64,000 nt of DNA. It comes from Saccoglossus kowalevskii (lineage: Eukaryota > Hemichordata > Enteropneusta > Harrimaniidae). Where the stretch lies: the NCBI RefSeq assembly GCF_000003605.2, contig NW_003108083.1, forward strand, positions 539,832 to 603,831. Reading direction: 5' to 3'. Positions 10,333 through 23,363 of this stretch are shown here, piece after piece (position 1 is the first letter of the stretch; each line of letters opens with the position of its first letter). The notes under the pieces are model-generated. The model made no database searches and was not told the DNA's origin. It saw only the letters and a program-made list of their open reading frames with translations. Both the position numbers and the translations under genes were made by a program.

Positions 10333-12441
10333 CCCAGATTTTGTCAGACTCTTATAAATTGGTACGCACAATTGCATATGTGTTTCCAGTCATTGCAGTA
10401 AATATCGACATACATCAATATTGCATTCGTAATGTTTTCGTAAGAGGAACTGTCAAAGAGGGATTATATAGTAAATCCTGCAAATTTATTTGTGAAAGTT
10501 AAGGTAGAGATGTAGTTTACCTGACAGGTATTTTAATTAGTTAATTAGGAAACCAAGATGATCTCCTTTGTCCACAAAACTAAATATTTTCGGAAAGCTT
10601 ATTGTATGAATCTTAAAATTGTGTTAGTATTTTTTATGGACACTCTTGTTTGAAATATGCACAAAAATGTGGTTTTTTTGGGGGCAAAAGTGATTTAAAA
10701 AAATTTGCTTATAAACCATGCTTCTGTTTCCTGTCAAAATTGGTTATTATGAAGAAAGTGCCGTTATAAAATGTCTACCAGTTGTCAATTTTGCAGGGCA
10801 GCAGCTCAAATTTCACTACTTCGAGTTTATACATAAATTAACACCCAGACTAGTTGTCTGTACGATTGTTGTAACACTATTCAACCAAAAACAATGCCCC
10901 GACGGCGTTTTGAAGATAAACACATTGTCAATCATTTGTGAAAATTTCAAAACAAAAGGTCAAAGCGTCTAGGAGCTATTTTTTTAAAGTTCTGGGATGT
11001 GCACTAAAAAGAAGCTGAGATAATTGCTAATTTGCATAACAATTCACTCAGTAAGAAGTTTACTAATGCTCATAATTAAAATGGCTGTAACAGTTCCAAA
11101 TTTAAATGTATTATCGTTTTGTTATATAGTGCATAATATGGAAATCCCGTCATTTCTTTTTTTTCACCATGTTTCTTTTTTTAATATTTATTTACAGCCT
11201 TGCTAAATCTTGCTAAGCATTCAAAAGAGAGAATGTTTGCACCTGTTATCTATATTTTAAAATCGTTTTTGAGTATGTTCCACTATTCACAATTCTACAA
11301 AATGTTAACAGTCTATAGCCAAGACTGTTTGGATAATAAAAAGCAAAAAAAAATGCACTCCCAAGTGCCCACGAACCTGCATCTCTACCTGCAACACCAA
11401 ACGTTGCTTTCGGCAGAATTTCACATTTATTTTCAAGTACCTTACTTTTCAGACAGCGATACTTAAATTAAACTGGTGAACGTCTCTTCTCAATTCACAC
11501 ACACAAAACATTCACTACGCACAGCTGCACCACTGTAGAGATTGATTAATTGCTTGTAAAGTGTCTGTAACTGAATCAAATTATATTTCTTCTAACAGGC
11601 CTGCCATTTCTCATAGCTTTATCTTTGAATGTTACAGTTCATTCTGTCGCCAAAATGCTTACTAGTCTGGTCTTTAACTAACAAAAAAAGCACGACTATA
11701 CCTTTTGATTACGTAAATTAATGTTGAAAATACATATTTTAATTTTCCAGAAGACGAAATAATTTCATCATATCTATAACCACTTGACTAAAACTAATGC
11801 AAATTACATTGCTTTATAGAATGTTTGATTTCTTGGTTAATGGTGGAAGGTTAAAACAAATCCGGAAATATCAAAATTCGTTAAACCTAATTAAGTGTTA
11901 AGAAAGAGAGTGGCACCATTTTAAAGTTCGAAAGACATATATGCAAATGTGACCCTCGTTCGGAAGGTTTTTACCTCATGGAATTGTTTCCGTATGACAT
12001 TTTAGATCAAGAAGTGGCATAGCTGTCATTTGAAATAATCTGTGTAACAAGGTCATATTTACGTATACCACACACAGATGAGAATAAGATGAGATAATCA
12101 TGATATTGAAACGGTGTAGAACATTGGCAAGAATAGAATCCCTTTAATGCTAAGTTCAGTTGAATGTATTATTGGAATTTAGTCACTGAATTAAGATTGT
12201 TATAATAAAAAAAATAAATATGCCGTACAAATGTGTACGGTTATTCTATATATTTTATCCAAAGACACCAGAGAATATAATTCTTCAACAGGTAACTGTG
12301 GTCGTGTCTTCGACGTGCATGATTACATTCGAGTATTCCAATTTACAACGCACACTACCAATAAAATGTAATGAAATAATAATATTTAATAATATAATTT
12401 TATTTTCTAATAATTGTCATGCAATAAATATATACAATTTA
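10333..12441. other. Non-coding stretch, nothing recognised
   Basis: AT-rich, with short ORFs of 60-90 codons that show no domain, splice context or composition to support them. No repeat structure stands out by eye. Confidence 0.4.
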
Positions 12442-12573
12442 CATCTTAATGGCTTAAATGTAATAAATGACGTCACTGATGATAAAAGTAGCATCGTCCA
12501 TCTTTTTCATCTTAATGACTTAAATGTAATAAATGACGTCACTGGTGATAAAAGTAGCATCGTTCATCTTTTT
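12442..12573. repeat. 66-bp tandem duplication carrying a CRE palindrome
   Basis: Two 66-bp copies (12442-12507, 12508-12573) with three or four differences. Each holds TGACGTCA (12468-12475 and 12534-12541). Because 66 is a multiple of three, an ORF stays open across it, which probably explains the spurious 131-codon ORF here. Confidence 0.85.
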
Positions 12574-12954
12574 TTCGTCAAACCATTTGCTTCGTATATT
12601 AATCACTCTCGATAATAATTGGTAACCTAGGAGATGAGTGAAAGATTATTTCGGAGAAATAAGAGTTGGGAAACTATACGGCGTCGCCAGGTTTATTTAT
12701 AATTGTGCCGGGCTCTTAAAAACCATGTAGGCATGGTACAATTAGGATCAAAATAATGATGAAAATAATCGTGGAAGTTATAATAAGTCCAGAATAGATC
12801 AGTTTTGATAATTTTCTAATAACAACCCGGCAATCAGTTTGGTACAAATTATTGCTGAGTATCGTATAATATGTCTAGAATTAGTATTCGGAATTGTATT
12901 AACTCGAATAATTCTGTTAGTTTCAGATGTCGACTAAATGCATTTGTGATATAA

Positions 12955-13400
12955 ATCAGTGTATATGTGAGACGTAATTTCAAAACCGTGAACATCAATG
13001 CCTTTCTCCTTTGTCTCAAGGCAATTTTATACGGATTGTGAAATTGCCATTAAATGTTTGAATAAATGGTAGAAATATGATTATGAACCACAATAAATAA
13101 AAACACCAGTAGTTCAAAACAATTGCAATTTATTTTAATGTACCCTGTACAGTATATGATAAAAACTTCATTGACTGGATACGGCTTTTGCGGTCCTCTG
13201 TCGTACGACTAACGCAATCTCGTGCATCCGCTGTACAACTTCAGGCCACGTCTGTATCTAGCCCATGAAGATTATTGGAAGCTTTCAAATGGATATAAGG
13301 GATAGACAGGATATCAAACTGGTGACACTGTAATATCCGATTTACTAAATTTGTGTAGTAATTTTCATTTGCTCCGTGTCGAAGACCTTACTCATGAATG
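12955..13400. repeat. Dispersed repeat, copy 1
   Basis: Reads in parallel with 20140-20520. Shared phrases include TATATGTGAGAC, GGATATAAGGGATAGACAGG versus GGATATAAAATACAGACAGG, then ATCAAA(C/T)TxGTGACACTG and TTTCATTTG. The divergence is moderate. Family unknown. Confidence 0.55.
13129..13134 (-). promoter_or_regulatory. First minus-strand AATAAA after the SLC7A stop
   Basis: TTTATT on the plus strand. No AATAAA or ATTAAA was found on the minus strand between here and the stop at 14568. If this is the signal used, the 3' UTR would be about 1.4 kb and would contain both arms of the inverted repeat at 13795-14531. Confidence 0.3.
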
Positions 13401-13794
13401 TCTCATAAGTAGCGTCATTCATGGTATATTCTCTATACATACATTAAGTCACGATCATGTGATGACACCATATCATATGTTCCCCATTCAATTCCGAGAC
13501 ACTGCATGCTTGCATTAATGTAACGTGTATTTCTTCGAAATGCGATCATGCCACTTATGATTTGTCAATGCTTCGAATATGACAGCACATTGTGCGACGT
13601 AACATCCTCTATAATAAACTAGTTTCGGGTTTCAAGTGTGCCTGGTATTCTGTTCAAATGGCATAGCAGATTGTAGCCTCGTTCACGTCACGCATAGTCG
13701 CCAGCCCGTGTATTTCACCAAGCCATTACAAATTCAAGTGACACTAAAACCCGCAATTAGCCTGTTTATCGTTGCTTCTGTCATTCAAACAGAT

Positions 13795-14531
13795 GTTAAA
13801 GGAAACATCAAGCCAAACAACATAATGAAGAAAAAAGCTCCACAAATGTAGGAGAATGCAATTTACAGTTTTTTATATCACTTTTCATTCTCTAGATATT
13901 CAACTTTATGTCAGTATTATATAGTCAGCAATCTTGATTCTCAAGCAAAGGATTATGGGTAAAGTATGACATCATAGAATCTGTTGTCAGAAATTGGAAT
14001 AATTATTTCATCTATAACATGAGAAATAGTGATGCGAATTAGTTCAAATTTTAGTTGTGCATATTACTCATGTATATTGGAAATTAGAATATTACAAATA
14101 CACATAAAGTGAAGATATTGCTAAAAACGTTGGAAAAATAAAAATCGATACTTTTGTCGTAAAATATAGGATGACACTTTTTTGTCCCTTTTTGTGGCCA
14201 ACATGTAATATATCACCTATATATTAACCTACTCACATTGGTAAATTGTATACAAATTTAAGCATTTGCTAGAAAAACATAAAAATACATTTTCAGTTAT
14301 GTCTCCTTGACAACTATTTTATAAACATGGATGGCACCAGCACATGTATGCTATCAATTTCTAAATTTTCAGCCAATTTGATGTTCAACTTTTGAAGTAA
14401 TAGATGATATCATTTTCTCAATATCTAGAGAATGAAACGTGATATAAAAAACTGCAAATTGCATTCTCCTACATCTGTGGAGATTTTTCTTTAGAGGTCA
14501 TTATGTTGTTTGGATTAATGTTTCCTTTAAC
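13795..14531. repeat. Long inverted repeat beside the SLC7A stop codon
   Basis: Left arm 13795-13900 and right arm 14420-14531 are reverse complements over about 105 bp with few mismatches, including GTAGGAGAATGCAATTT, the following (A/G)CAGTTTTTTATATCAC and TTCATTCTCTAGATATT. The spacer is about 520 bp. The right arm ends 37 bases from the SLC7A stop codon. It may be a foldback transposon or an inverted duplication. Confidence 0.85.
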
Positions 14532-14567
14532 TGTATTACATACAAGATGCAATAGACTATGGTATGC

Positions 14568-17500
14568 TTACATATTGGACAGTAGTGGAGCACCTTCGTT
14601 GTCCGTTTTATCTACATTCATTTTAACCGCCTCAGCTCCGTCATCTGAGTCATCGTCTGAGTTTAGAGCCTCGTTCGCAAACGTTTCTTTCAATCGTAAT
14701 TCCTCCGAGCTGTTCCAAATACCATACCCAAAATATATACAGAAACCTGAAACGTACGACCATAAACGCTGTACTCGGTTATGAAGAGGTGATTGGATAA
14801 TCAGCTTTACGAATAGTAGTGTGTTATTTCGGGGGATAAATTGTATTTCGATGAATCTACGTCTACGAATATTGACCTAATTTACGCCAATTATACAACA
14901 TGCATTCAGTAAGTAAATATAGTTATGGCACAAACAGTGACGCCGTATGTTTTGTTTTTCGCCGTTTGTTTTAAGCAATAAACCATCGACGGCATGTTAT
15001 GTTGAGATATACAACTCCCTTCATTGAATACTTGTAAGATACTTAGCAGTTTGTTCAGAGAGAGAGTGCGAGTCATGTGATGTGTCACTATTCAGTCCCA
15101 AATAACTTACCGATTGACATCCATATTGAAAATCGGATCCACGTTGCATATGACAGTTTTAACATCAGGTAAATATTAATAAACATACTGATTATAGGTA
15201 GCAATGGTACTGCAGGGGCCTGCAATGTATAAGGTACAATCTATGTTATCAACTTTAAACATATTTAAACTATGGTGACCCTGTCTCTTGTTATATAATA
15301 TTATTTCATTTATCATAGTTTGTTTTAATAAGAATACGCACTGTCATAATTAATTTTAAATACAAACAAGTTTTAGGATTAAAACAGCAGAGGGGAAAAC
15401 AGTCTACCAAAAATCCTTGATTAATGTAAACATTGGTGTTTAATTTGTCTATAATTAGTTTAAGGGACATAATTTCCTGTTGGTTTGACAGAATGAACAT
15501 TTGTGGTTGTATGTAATGTTTTATTCATTCATAGAATATATTGAGAACAGAATGTCTATACCGGATGCAAAATATCTGTCTGCGAAGGAGGTGTTATTCA
15601 CAATGAGGCAGAATATAATGCTTGTCGCATATCAGGGGCAACAAATATGTTAAGGCGCAGTGGTCGTCGCGCTACGCATGTGCCGCATTTGTGTTGATAA
15701 ACACTGGTTTTCCCACAATCCAATGCGCTCTTCAAATGAAAATCACAAGTATGAGGTTTGACTTATGCGCGACTTGCACTGATTACCGCCGGTGACTCCT
15801 TCGATACCTTCCAATCAATCGAAAATTACCTAATTAAAGCTTGGAAACGTCTCACTTCCTACTCATTTGTACACAAGTCAAAGTCGCCATCTTTGTTTAT
15901 ATGAGACCCATATATATCGCGCATGCGTGGCGCAATGACTACCATCTAAGGGGCTATAATTAATATTGAGAGCAGAATGATAGTTTCCGAGGAAGATGAT
16001 ATTCACTACATATATTGGGAGCATAAAATTAGCAGATCTCTTTTGTTATGAGTATAATACGGGTACAATAACGTATTGCAAGGGGATACAATTCATGGCA
16101 CTTATTGTGGGCATAATATTAGTTGGGTGGGAATAATTCACGGACATATACTGAACTCAGAATATCTTTATGTGATGGAGTATAATGCATAATTCATCTT
16201 GGGCCCAACCCTGTTGGTTGCATTCCAATATGTCATATATTCTGCTCCTAATATGTGCCCTGAAATACCCCCTCCCTCAAAGCAATATTTAGTCTTCAAT
16301 GTGAGCCCTAACTTATACACTTGGACAATATAGGTGACAAATGGTGGAGTTTGTATTAACACCTGTATAACGACATTTTGATAACGTGAGGCCAAATTTT
16401 GTCAAACCAACCTTCTTGTATCATACCTATGAAATCCGATTTATTCCGAAATATTCATTCTAAAATGCTCAAAAGTATCCAATGGAATTTCAGCGCAATG
16501 TATGAAATGTCAAATGTCATGAATAATCTGTTATGTAAAATTAGAAAATGCAACTAAGTCTGTATATACATAATTTTCCCGTCAATGTATGCGTTACTCT
16601 TAGTTCGCACAGAATCGTGCTCGCTTGTATGCAACATGGCAAGTCCAAACTCAGTAAAATAAAACGTATTGTACGTATTGTCATTATGTAAATTGTAAAT
16701 TAAGTAAGTAAATTGTTGTACATTAATTAATTAATTGATGAATTATGTAAAAGCACGCGTGTATTTATGAATTATGCATACACACCGAACGTAATATTTG
16801 TGGTTGTCATAAATCACATTACCATGTTTATCGGTTTATTGCGTGCAGTTATACAGTTGCCTGGCAACATAGAACAACATTCTCTCGTGCGTTTCATTGC
16901 CATATTTTTAGTATTTTAAAATAAATTATTATGTTTTGAACAATTCCAACACTGTTGCATTTTTGTCACATATTAAAACATGGATTTTAGAAATAACTTA
17001 TGATACCCCATTAGTCACGATATATGATTACGTCATTCCATGACACCAGCTTACAATTGAAAGAAATCATTATATCTTCGTCATAGAAACTAATTGTAAA
17101 CGTGTTGACAAAATGATCTCCATTACTAATTTTAAAATACAAACATCACTTTCTCAAAAAATAGGTTCGTGATCTCAGTTCTATTTAAGTCAATATCCTT
17201 ATCGATCGAGCGTGCAATTATAAAAATGAATGCGCTAAGTGGATTAATAAAAAGAGATTAATTAGGTTGCGCTGCACACATTGAATATTAACGCCTCTGG
17301 CATCATCGTGATTTTCATTGAGTGTGTTTATTGCGATAATTGTTATATCGCTGTTGGGCAACTCTAAAAGATGGCGTTTGTAAAGCTACCTCGTGGATTG
17401 GTTAAAAAGAGTGCTAATTTAAACTAGGAAGTACATGTAATTGGTGCAAAACATTAAAATGACCTTCAGAAATAGATAAACTGCATGTGTAACCCTTCTC

Positions 17501-20500
17501 CCGCTTTCCACGAGATTTTCCAGGCATTATGACGCTTTATAATAGTGTAAAATGCCGACATTTGCACCCTCCATCGAAGTTTAACGTGGTTTCCGATAAG
17601 AAATGCCCATATGTTGGTGCGCTTAACATTTACTTACGAAATTCTAGATTCTTATTTACAACATTTTTTGGAATACGCATGTGGTCATTGGCTGCTCCCA
17701 AAATTGGGGAGGGGGTCACTGTGTCTTTTAGAAGTATAGTGTTGATTTTGGTTTGCTTTACGTTAACAAACCAAGTTTTAACATAACGCTTTAATTCTGT
17801 GTCAGAGTAACTGTCATCGCTAAATGGCGATACCTGAGAGCATGTTGCATAGATTAATTAGTCAAATAAAAAAAAAAACATTATATAAAAAATAATTACC
17901 TTAAATGTCAAACCTCTTGTATTTTGTGGCTGTTTCGATATCGCATATAGACTTACAAGTATGCATATACCGAGGGTAATAGCTAGTATTATTGCCCACC
18001 ATTCCCCGTGCGCTAAATTCGACTCGGCGAAAATCATAACTGAACAAAACATGAATATTAGGGCCCCTGGAACATAAAGAAAAAATAAATTTAAGATTAT
18101 ACACTTGATAATGAACACCGACATGGTTAACAGGCGTTTGTAAGAGGGTTTAACCACGTGTTTGATCAAGTACTTGTTTTGCATTCCCCACGATAAACAC
18201 AGCGTTGTTGCATCGTTTCGCGGTTTTATGTTTATACATGATATCACCGCGGCAAGGATACCTATTTCCCGGAGTTGTTTATATTATTTATATCATAATG
18301 ATTAATACGTCTTCGTTATTGATACATAATTCTACGTAATATGATATCGCTTGCTATGCCATTATTATTGTTTATTTTGAATCTTACAGGTTAGAAAACG
18401 GAAATAACGACGCAATCGATATGGGCCAAATCCAACAAATTGAAAATAGTACTCAGTATTCAGAAGAGATGCCAACCTACGCTAACCATCTAATATAAAC
18501 ACTCGTAGCCATAGTTTAGGCCTTACTCTGACCTTAAACATTATTGGGGTCACAAAACAAAACATACACACCGCACTGAACGCAGATAAATGCTCCATTG
18601 AGTATGACGCCAGTAAGGCAAAAGTCACGTGGCCACGAACTATGTTAATCGTCTTTACTGCGTTGTTTACTTACCGAGTATAGACGTTGCATACGTGACA
18701 ATTGATGACGATAATTCTGACGGAGTTGAAGTATTGGAGGCAAAACATTGCCCGAGCACGTCAAGAAGTGTGGGCGTCGTATCGGGTCCCGGGTGATGTA
18801 AATGAGAGAGGGTTGGTTTACCAGTATCACATTCATATCTATAAATAAGCAATATATTATGTATTCATCAAAATCAAATGTGATTTTCTCCATTTTTTAT
18901 CTAAAATTTGTCAGAAGTTTATCATCATTTTATAAGGTGAAGATATTATTGACATTGAGTCGATGAAATCAAAAAGTGCAGTGCGTCATATATTAGGAAC
19001 ACAAAGACACACGTGTGAACTAATAATAAAACCCAATTTAAAGGGCGGCAGTCGTTGTGCCGCGTCCTGTTCGATATGGGACTAATAGCGACGTATACAA
19101 CGCGTGTAAAATACATTGTTTATTTATATGAAATTCGAACACGCGCTGCGCGACTTGTAAAGTACAAATAGACAGGTAGCTGAGAGCATGTAAACATCAC
19201 CTAAACAGTTAGCTCAATATTTCAAGTTGTAATCAGCACATAGACACAGTTAGATTTGAACATATAAATGCCACCTAGACAGCTAGTTATGTACATGTAA
19301 ACATCACCTAGACAGCTCCTATGGTCTTGTATAAGCAGTACATAGCTGCCAATGCACTATGTACTTTGAAACATCGTTAGGACAGCTTGAAGTTTGTTAT
19401 TTTTCTGGCTAATTTAACTAAAGATTGGTTTTGCTCAGTATTATATGAAAATAAAAATACGAACAAACCGTCTAATATAATTATTTTTAAACGATTAACC
19501 ATTGAATAGTTGTGCTCAGCGATGTCACCGCACACTGGGTGACGTCAAACTAGTATTACTGAGATTTTCCTTACCTTAAAATTAAAACGCACACTGATAC
19601 TATGGTATACGCTAAAAGTGTTCCTATTGACATCATGTCTACTAACTGTTTAATTTCAAAAAACAGAGCCATTAACCCTGTTAACAAAAACAATAGATTA
19701 AAAACGCTATAATCAGAGGAACATTTCATACAAAAGAAAAGAGTTCGCGTACTACAATACACATGCATAAATAAATTGTAACATTTCCTTAAAGTGACAA
19801 CGGTGTATTGCGTATACAGAGAATGTCTCAACTGTGTAGCCTTTCCAATGCCCAAGTGATCCCGTGACGTCATACTGACGTAGGTAGACAAACGAAGTAT
19901 CATATGAGACAATTTTATTTCATTGTTAAAGTAAAAATTTCTAAAATAAATACCATAGAACAAAATAATGAATAATATAATAAAAACGTGGTAATCTGAT
20001 TGGCAAATGCACAAAGATCAAATGTTCACACCCTGACTACCTATAACAATAAATGCCAATGTTGGTGGTTCGAGCAATATTTTTTGAATTACTGTTAAAA
20101 TTATATCAATAGACTATTTCCGGTCGTTTCTAACATAGATATAAGTTGCATATATGTGAGACCTCATTTCAAGTTGTAAAAACGTCAACTCATTCGCACA
20201 CAAACATTTTTTTTTCATCCATGACTGGATTATGATAGGGTCAGGGTGTGAATTGACGCAAGATTAGTAACTATGTTACCAATGCATCACGAAACCGTTA
20301 ATGTATTGGTGATCCCACAAATAACTATATTCGTGACGCTCCACGATGTATTGAAAATGCGCTCACAAATGACGACTACTATATTTTAGTTTCTAGTCTT
20401 TAAAGCTGCGTGGAAACGGATATAAAATACAGACAGGACATCAAATTCGTGACACTGCATTATCAAATTTATAATTAAACTGTATTAAATTTCATTTGTT

Positions 20501-23326
20501 CATAGCCTTTGGCCTATACGTCACTCGCTTAATACAATTGTAGGCTCACTCACTCTATTAGTTACAAATGGCGGATGTAATGACGAAATTGGACAACACG
20601 TCACGTGACACTGAAAATATTGCTTCAAATTAGCAGCAGCAAAAAAAGCACTAATGTATTACGGCCTAAATTAACCACCTTTTCAGTCACATATTCGTGA
20701 TGCGGACTCATTTTGAGCAAAATAGGCCACAAGTTTGACCCATGAGCATTGATAATGTTTTTATTTCGGTACACGATGCCCGTCTACATTACTTACCCGC
20801 AAATATTCCAGACACGGCTGTTGCTACTAGAGGTGTTCTATAATTGTCATCTACGCGAGAAAAATACCTAAACACTAAACCATCGTTGGCCATTGCGTAA
20901 ATCACACGTGGCAGAGGCAGCATTGAACCCAGCAAACTGGAAACAAATATTGTAATAGGTACATAACAAATTTACTAAAGTTAGTTGATGGTGACTTTTG
21001 TTCACCGGGGAGGGCGGGGTATAGCCTGATTGACCGGTACACCGATGGTTACCTTCTTATCACCAGAATCTGAAATTCAAACCTTGCGACTTGATAATAG
21101 TTAAACACTATTTAAAAGTTTACAGTGAAGTACATTTTTTACTTGGAATTTGGAATTGGAATTAATTCCAGGTAAATTAAAAAAAATACAGTAATATGAA
21201 TCTACGTATTTATCAGAATATTCGCTTTTTACGTGTTGAAAATTGAAATACTGTTTTATTAAAACTTTAGAAATGAGAAAAACATGAATTATTCTTGCCA
21301 AATCCCAACATTGTTTCTCAAACAATTTCGCCATGCTGATTGGAGAATCGTATTTATTGTATGTACTGTCGCTATTATCAATGACAAATATTGGTTACAT
21401 ATAATATAATCATATTTTAACGTTATTATAATGTAACTTCAGAATATGTAATACGTACCTCGTTGATAGGCCACATACAGCTCCAATTGTAACGATATAC
21501 CTTGCCCATTCCCAGCCGATATACTGAAATGCGTGCGGTATGGGCGCACCGCTGTCAAGTTCGTAGTAAGGCACCAATAACGTCAGAGCTGATGAGACTC
21601 CAAAGTACGAGAGAAAGACGAACGTCAGGGACAACAGGATACTGACGGGTATGGCTTGTTGAGGATTCTTTACTTCTTCGCCTATTAAGGCAAATAATAC
21701 GTAAATATGTGAGGTGAAGAAAGCGATATTCAAAGTTATGTATGCGTAGTAACTTTCGGGGTTGGTAAACGCACGGTACGACACCGAACGACGGTGCAGT
21801 TGTCAATTTCTCAGTGTACATAATCATGCAATTGTTTACCAAATCCTGATGTGATAGACACACGTTTCGAGAATTATGTCTCGAACGAGGATGAACACAA
21901 ATGGGAGATTTGATAACGTACACGCTTTGGGGGATTAAGATATATGTCAAATAATAATGGCGTCGTATTACCTGTAGTAGCTATTGCATCAAATCCAACA
22001 AACGCATAAAAACATGTAGCTGCTCCGGACATTGTCCCCGAAAATCCAAACGGGAAGAAGCCTCCATCCCCCTGTGTCTCGGGGTCAGGGATGTCTTCTA
22101 CTTGGATGTCCCAGTAGTAGAAATTAGCTTTTAATACCGCGGTAACCAAGATAAACAACACCACAACCATATTAATGGATGTAAATACGTTATTGAATCG
22201 AGATGATTCCTTGACACCGACCATCAGTATAGCTGTGGTGAAAGAAAAAAAAATACGCTGAAAAATACACTATGTCAGTCCGCCTCCACAATCATTTTCT
22301 CCACGAAATGTAATGGCCCACTAGCATCTGACGAAAGGTATCAGTACGTATACCACAGTAAATGTATCATCAAAGTAAAAAAAAATGTTCAATTGATCTA
22401 AATTGAAATTCATACACAATACCATCTTGATTAGAAGTTCAGGCGCCAGGGTACTACCCTATTTAAATTAATTTTCAACATTAGACCGGGTGTAACCCTA
22501 ACCTGACATGTACTGTAAAATGACTAATTTTCACTGGGTTTAAATTTCACTGATTTACCATTTCAGGCACATTCAATGGGTTTTAAATTCACGGTTTCGT
22601 CATTTAGATAATGTGTTCTATGCTAAATTTTATATATTCACTGGGTTTTAATTTAGCGCATTTCTCCAGTCAGTGAAATAAGCTAAATTAAAACCCAGTG
22701 AATAATTACCCCCTTTACAGTATTCGTGAGTGGCGCCCTCGCCGGCCGAACGGCATTAGACGCAACTCACCCTTCTTTGTAAGACTAGGTGCAAACATTT
22801 GCCGATTTGTAGATAACATTTCCAATTCAGAACGCCTCGGAAATGAAAGGGCAATAGGTGATTTTCCGTACAACTGCGAGATCTCGCGAGATGCATGAAA
22901 GACGCGCGTCGAACGTCTGCCGCAAAAATCGAACGATTTGATTTTGAATTAGAATTTCTTTATTTCGCAGCTTACATTGACCGGCCGATCTTCGACAGAG
23001 GAATATTGCTTCCGAATACCCTCACTTAATCGAAATTGCCTATCATCAAATGTGGACAGCACATTATTAAGCTTGGAAATGTCCCCGAAATACTTTCGCG
23101 TTTGTCGAATCCCACGCGATGTTTGACGCGACTACGACGCTATGACCTTTGTTTGTCCTGTTTTTACGTTCGATTTCACTCATAACGCGTGATTCTCGCA
23201 GTGAACGTAAAATGGTCTGTTAAATTACCGAAGTATTGAAATCAATTGTATTCAAGTCACTAGACGAAAACTATCACGCTTAAACCAAATGGGAGTTCTT
23301 CTTCTGTTTCCCGTGCTACAAATTTG

Positions 23327-23363
<37 letters not shown>

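Noticed and set aside
14503-14784. Plus-strand 93-codon ORF rich in Ser
   Set aside because: Antisense shadow of the last SLC7A exon (14568-14746) and of the inverted-repeat arm.
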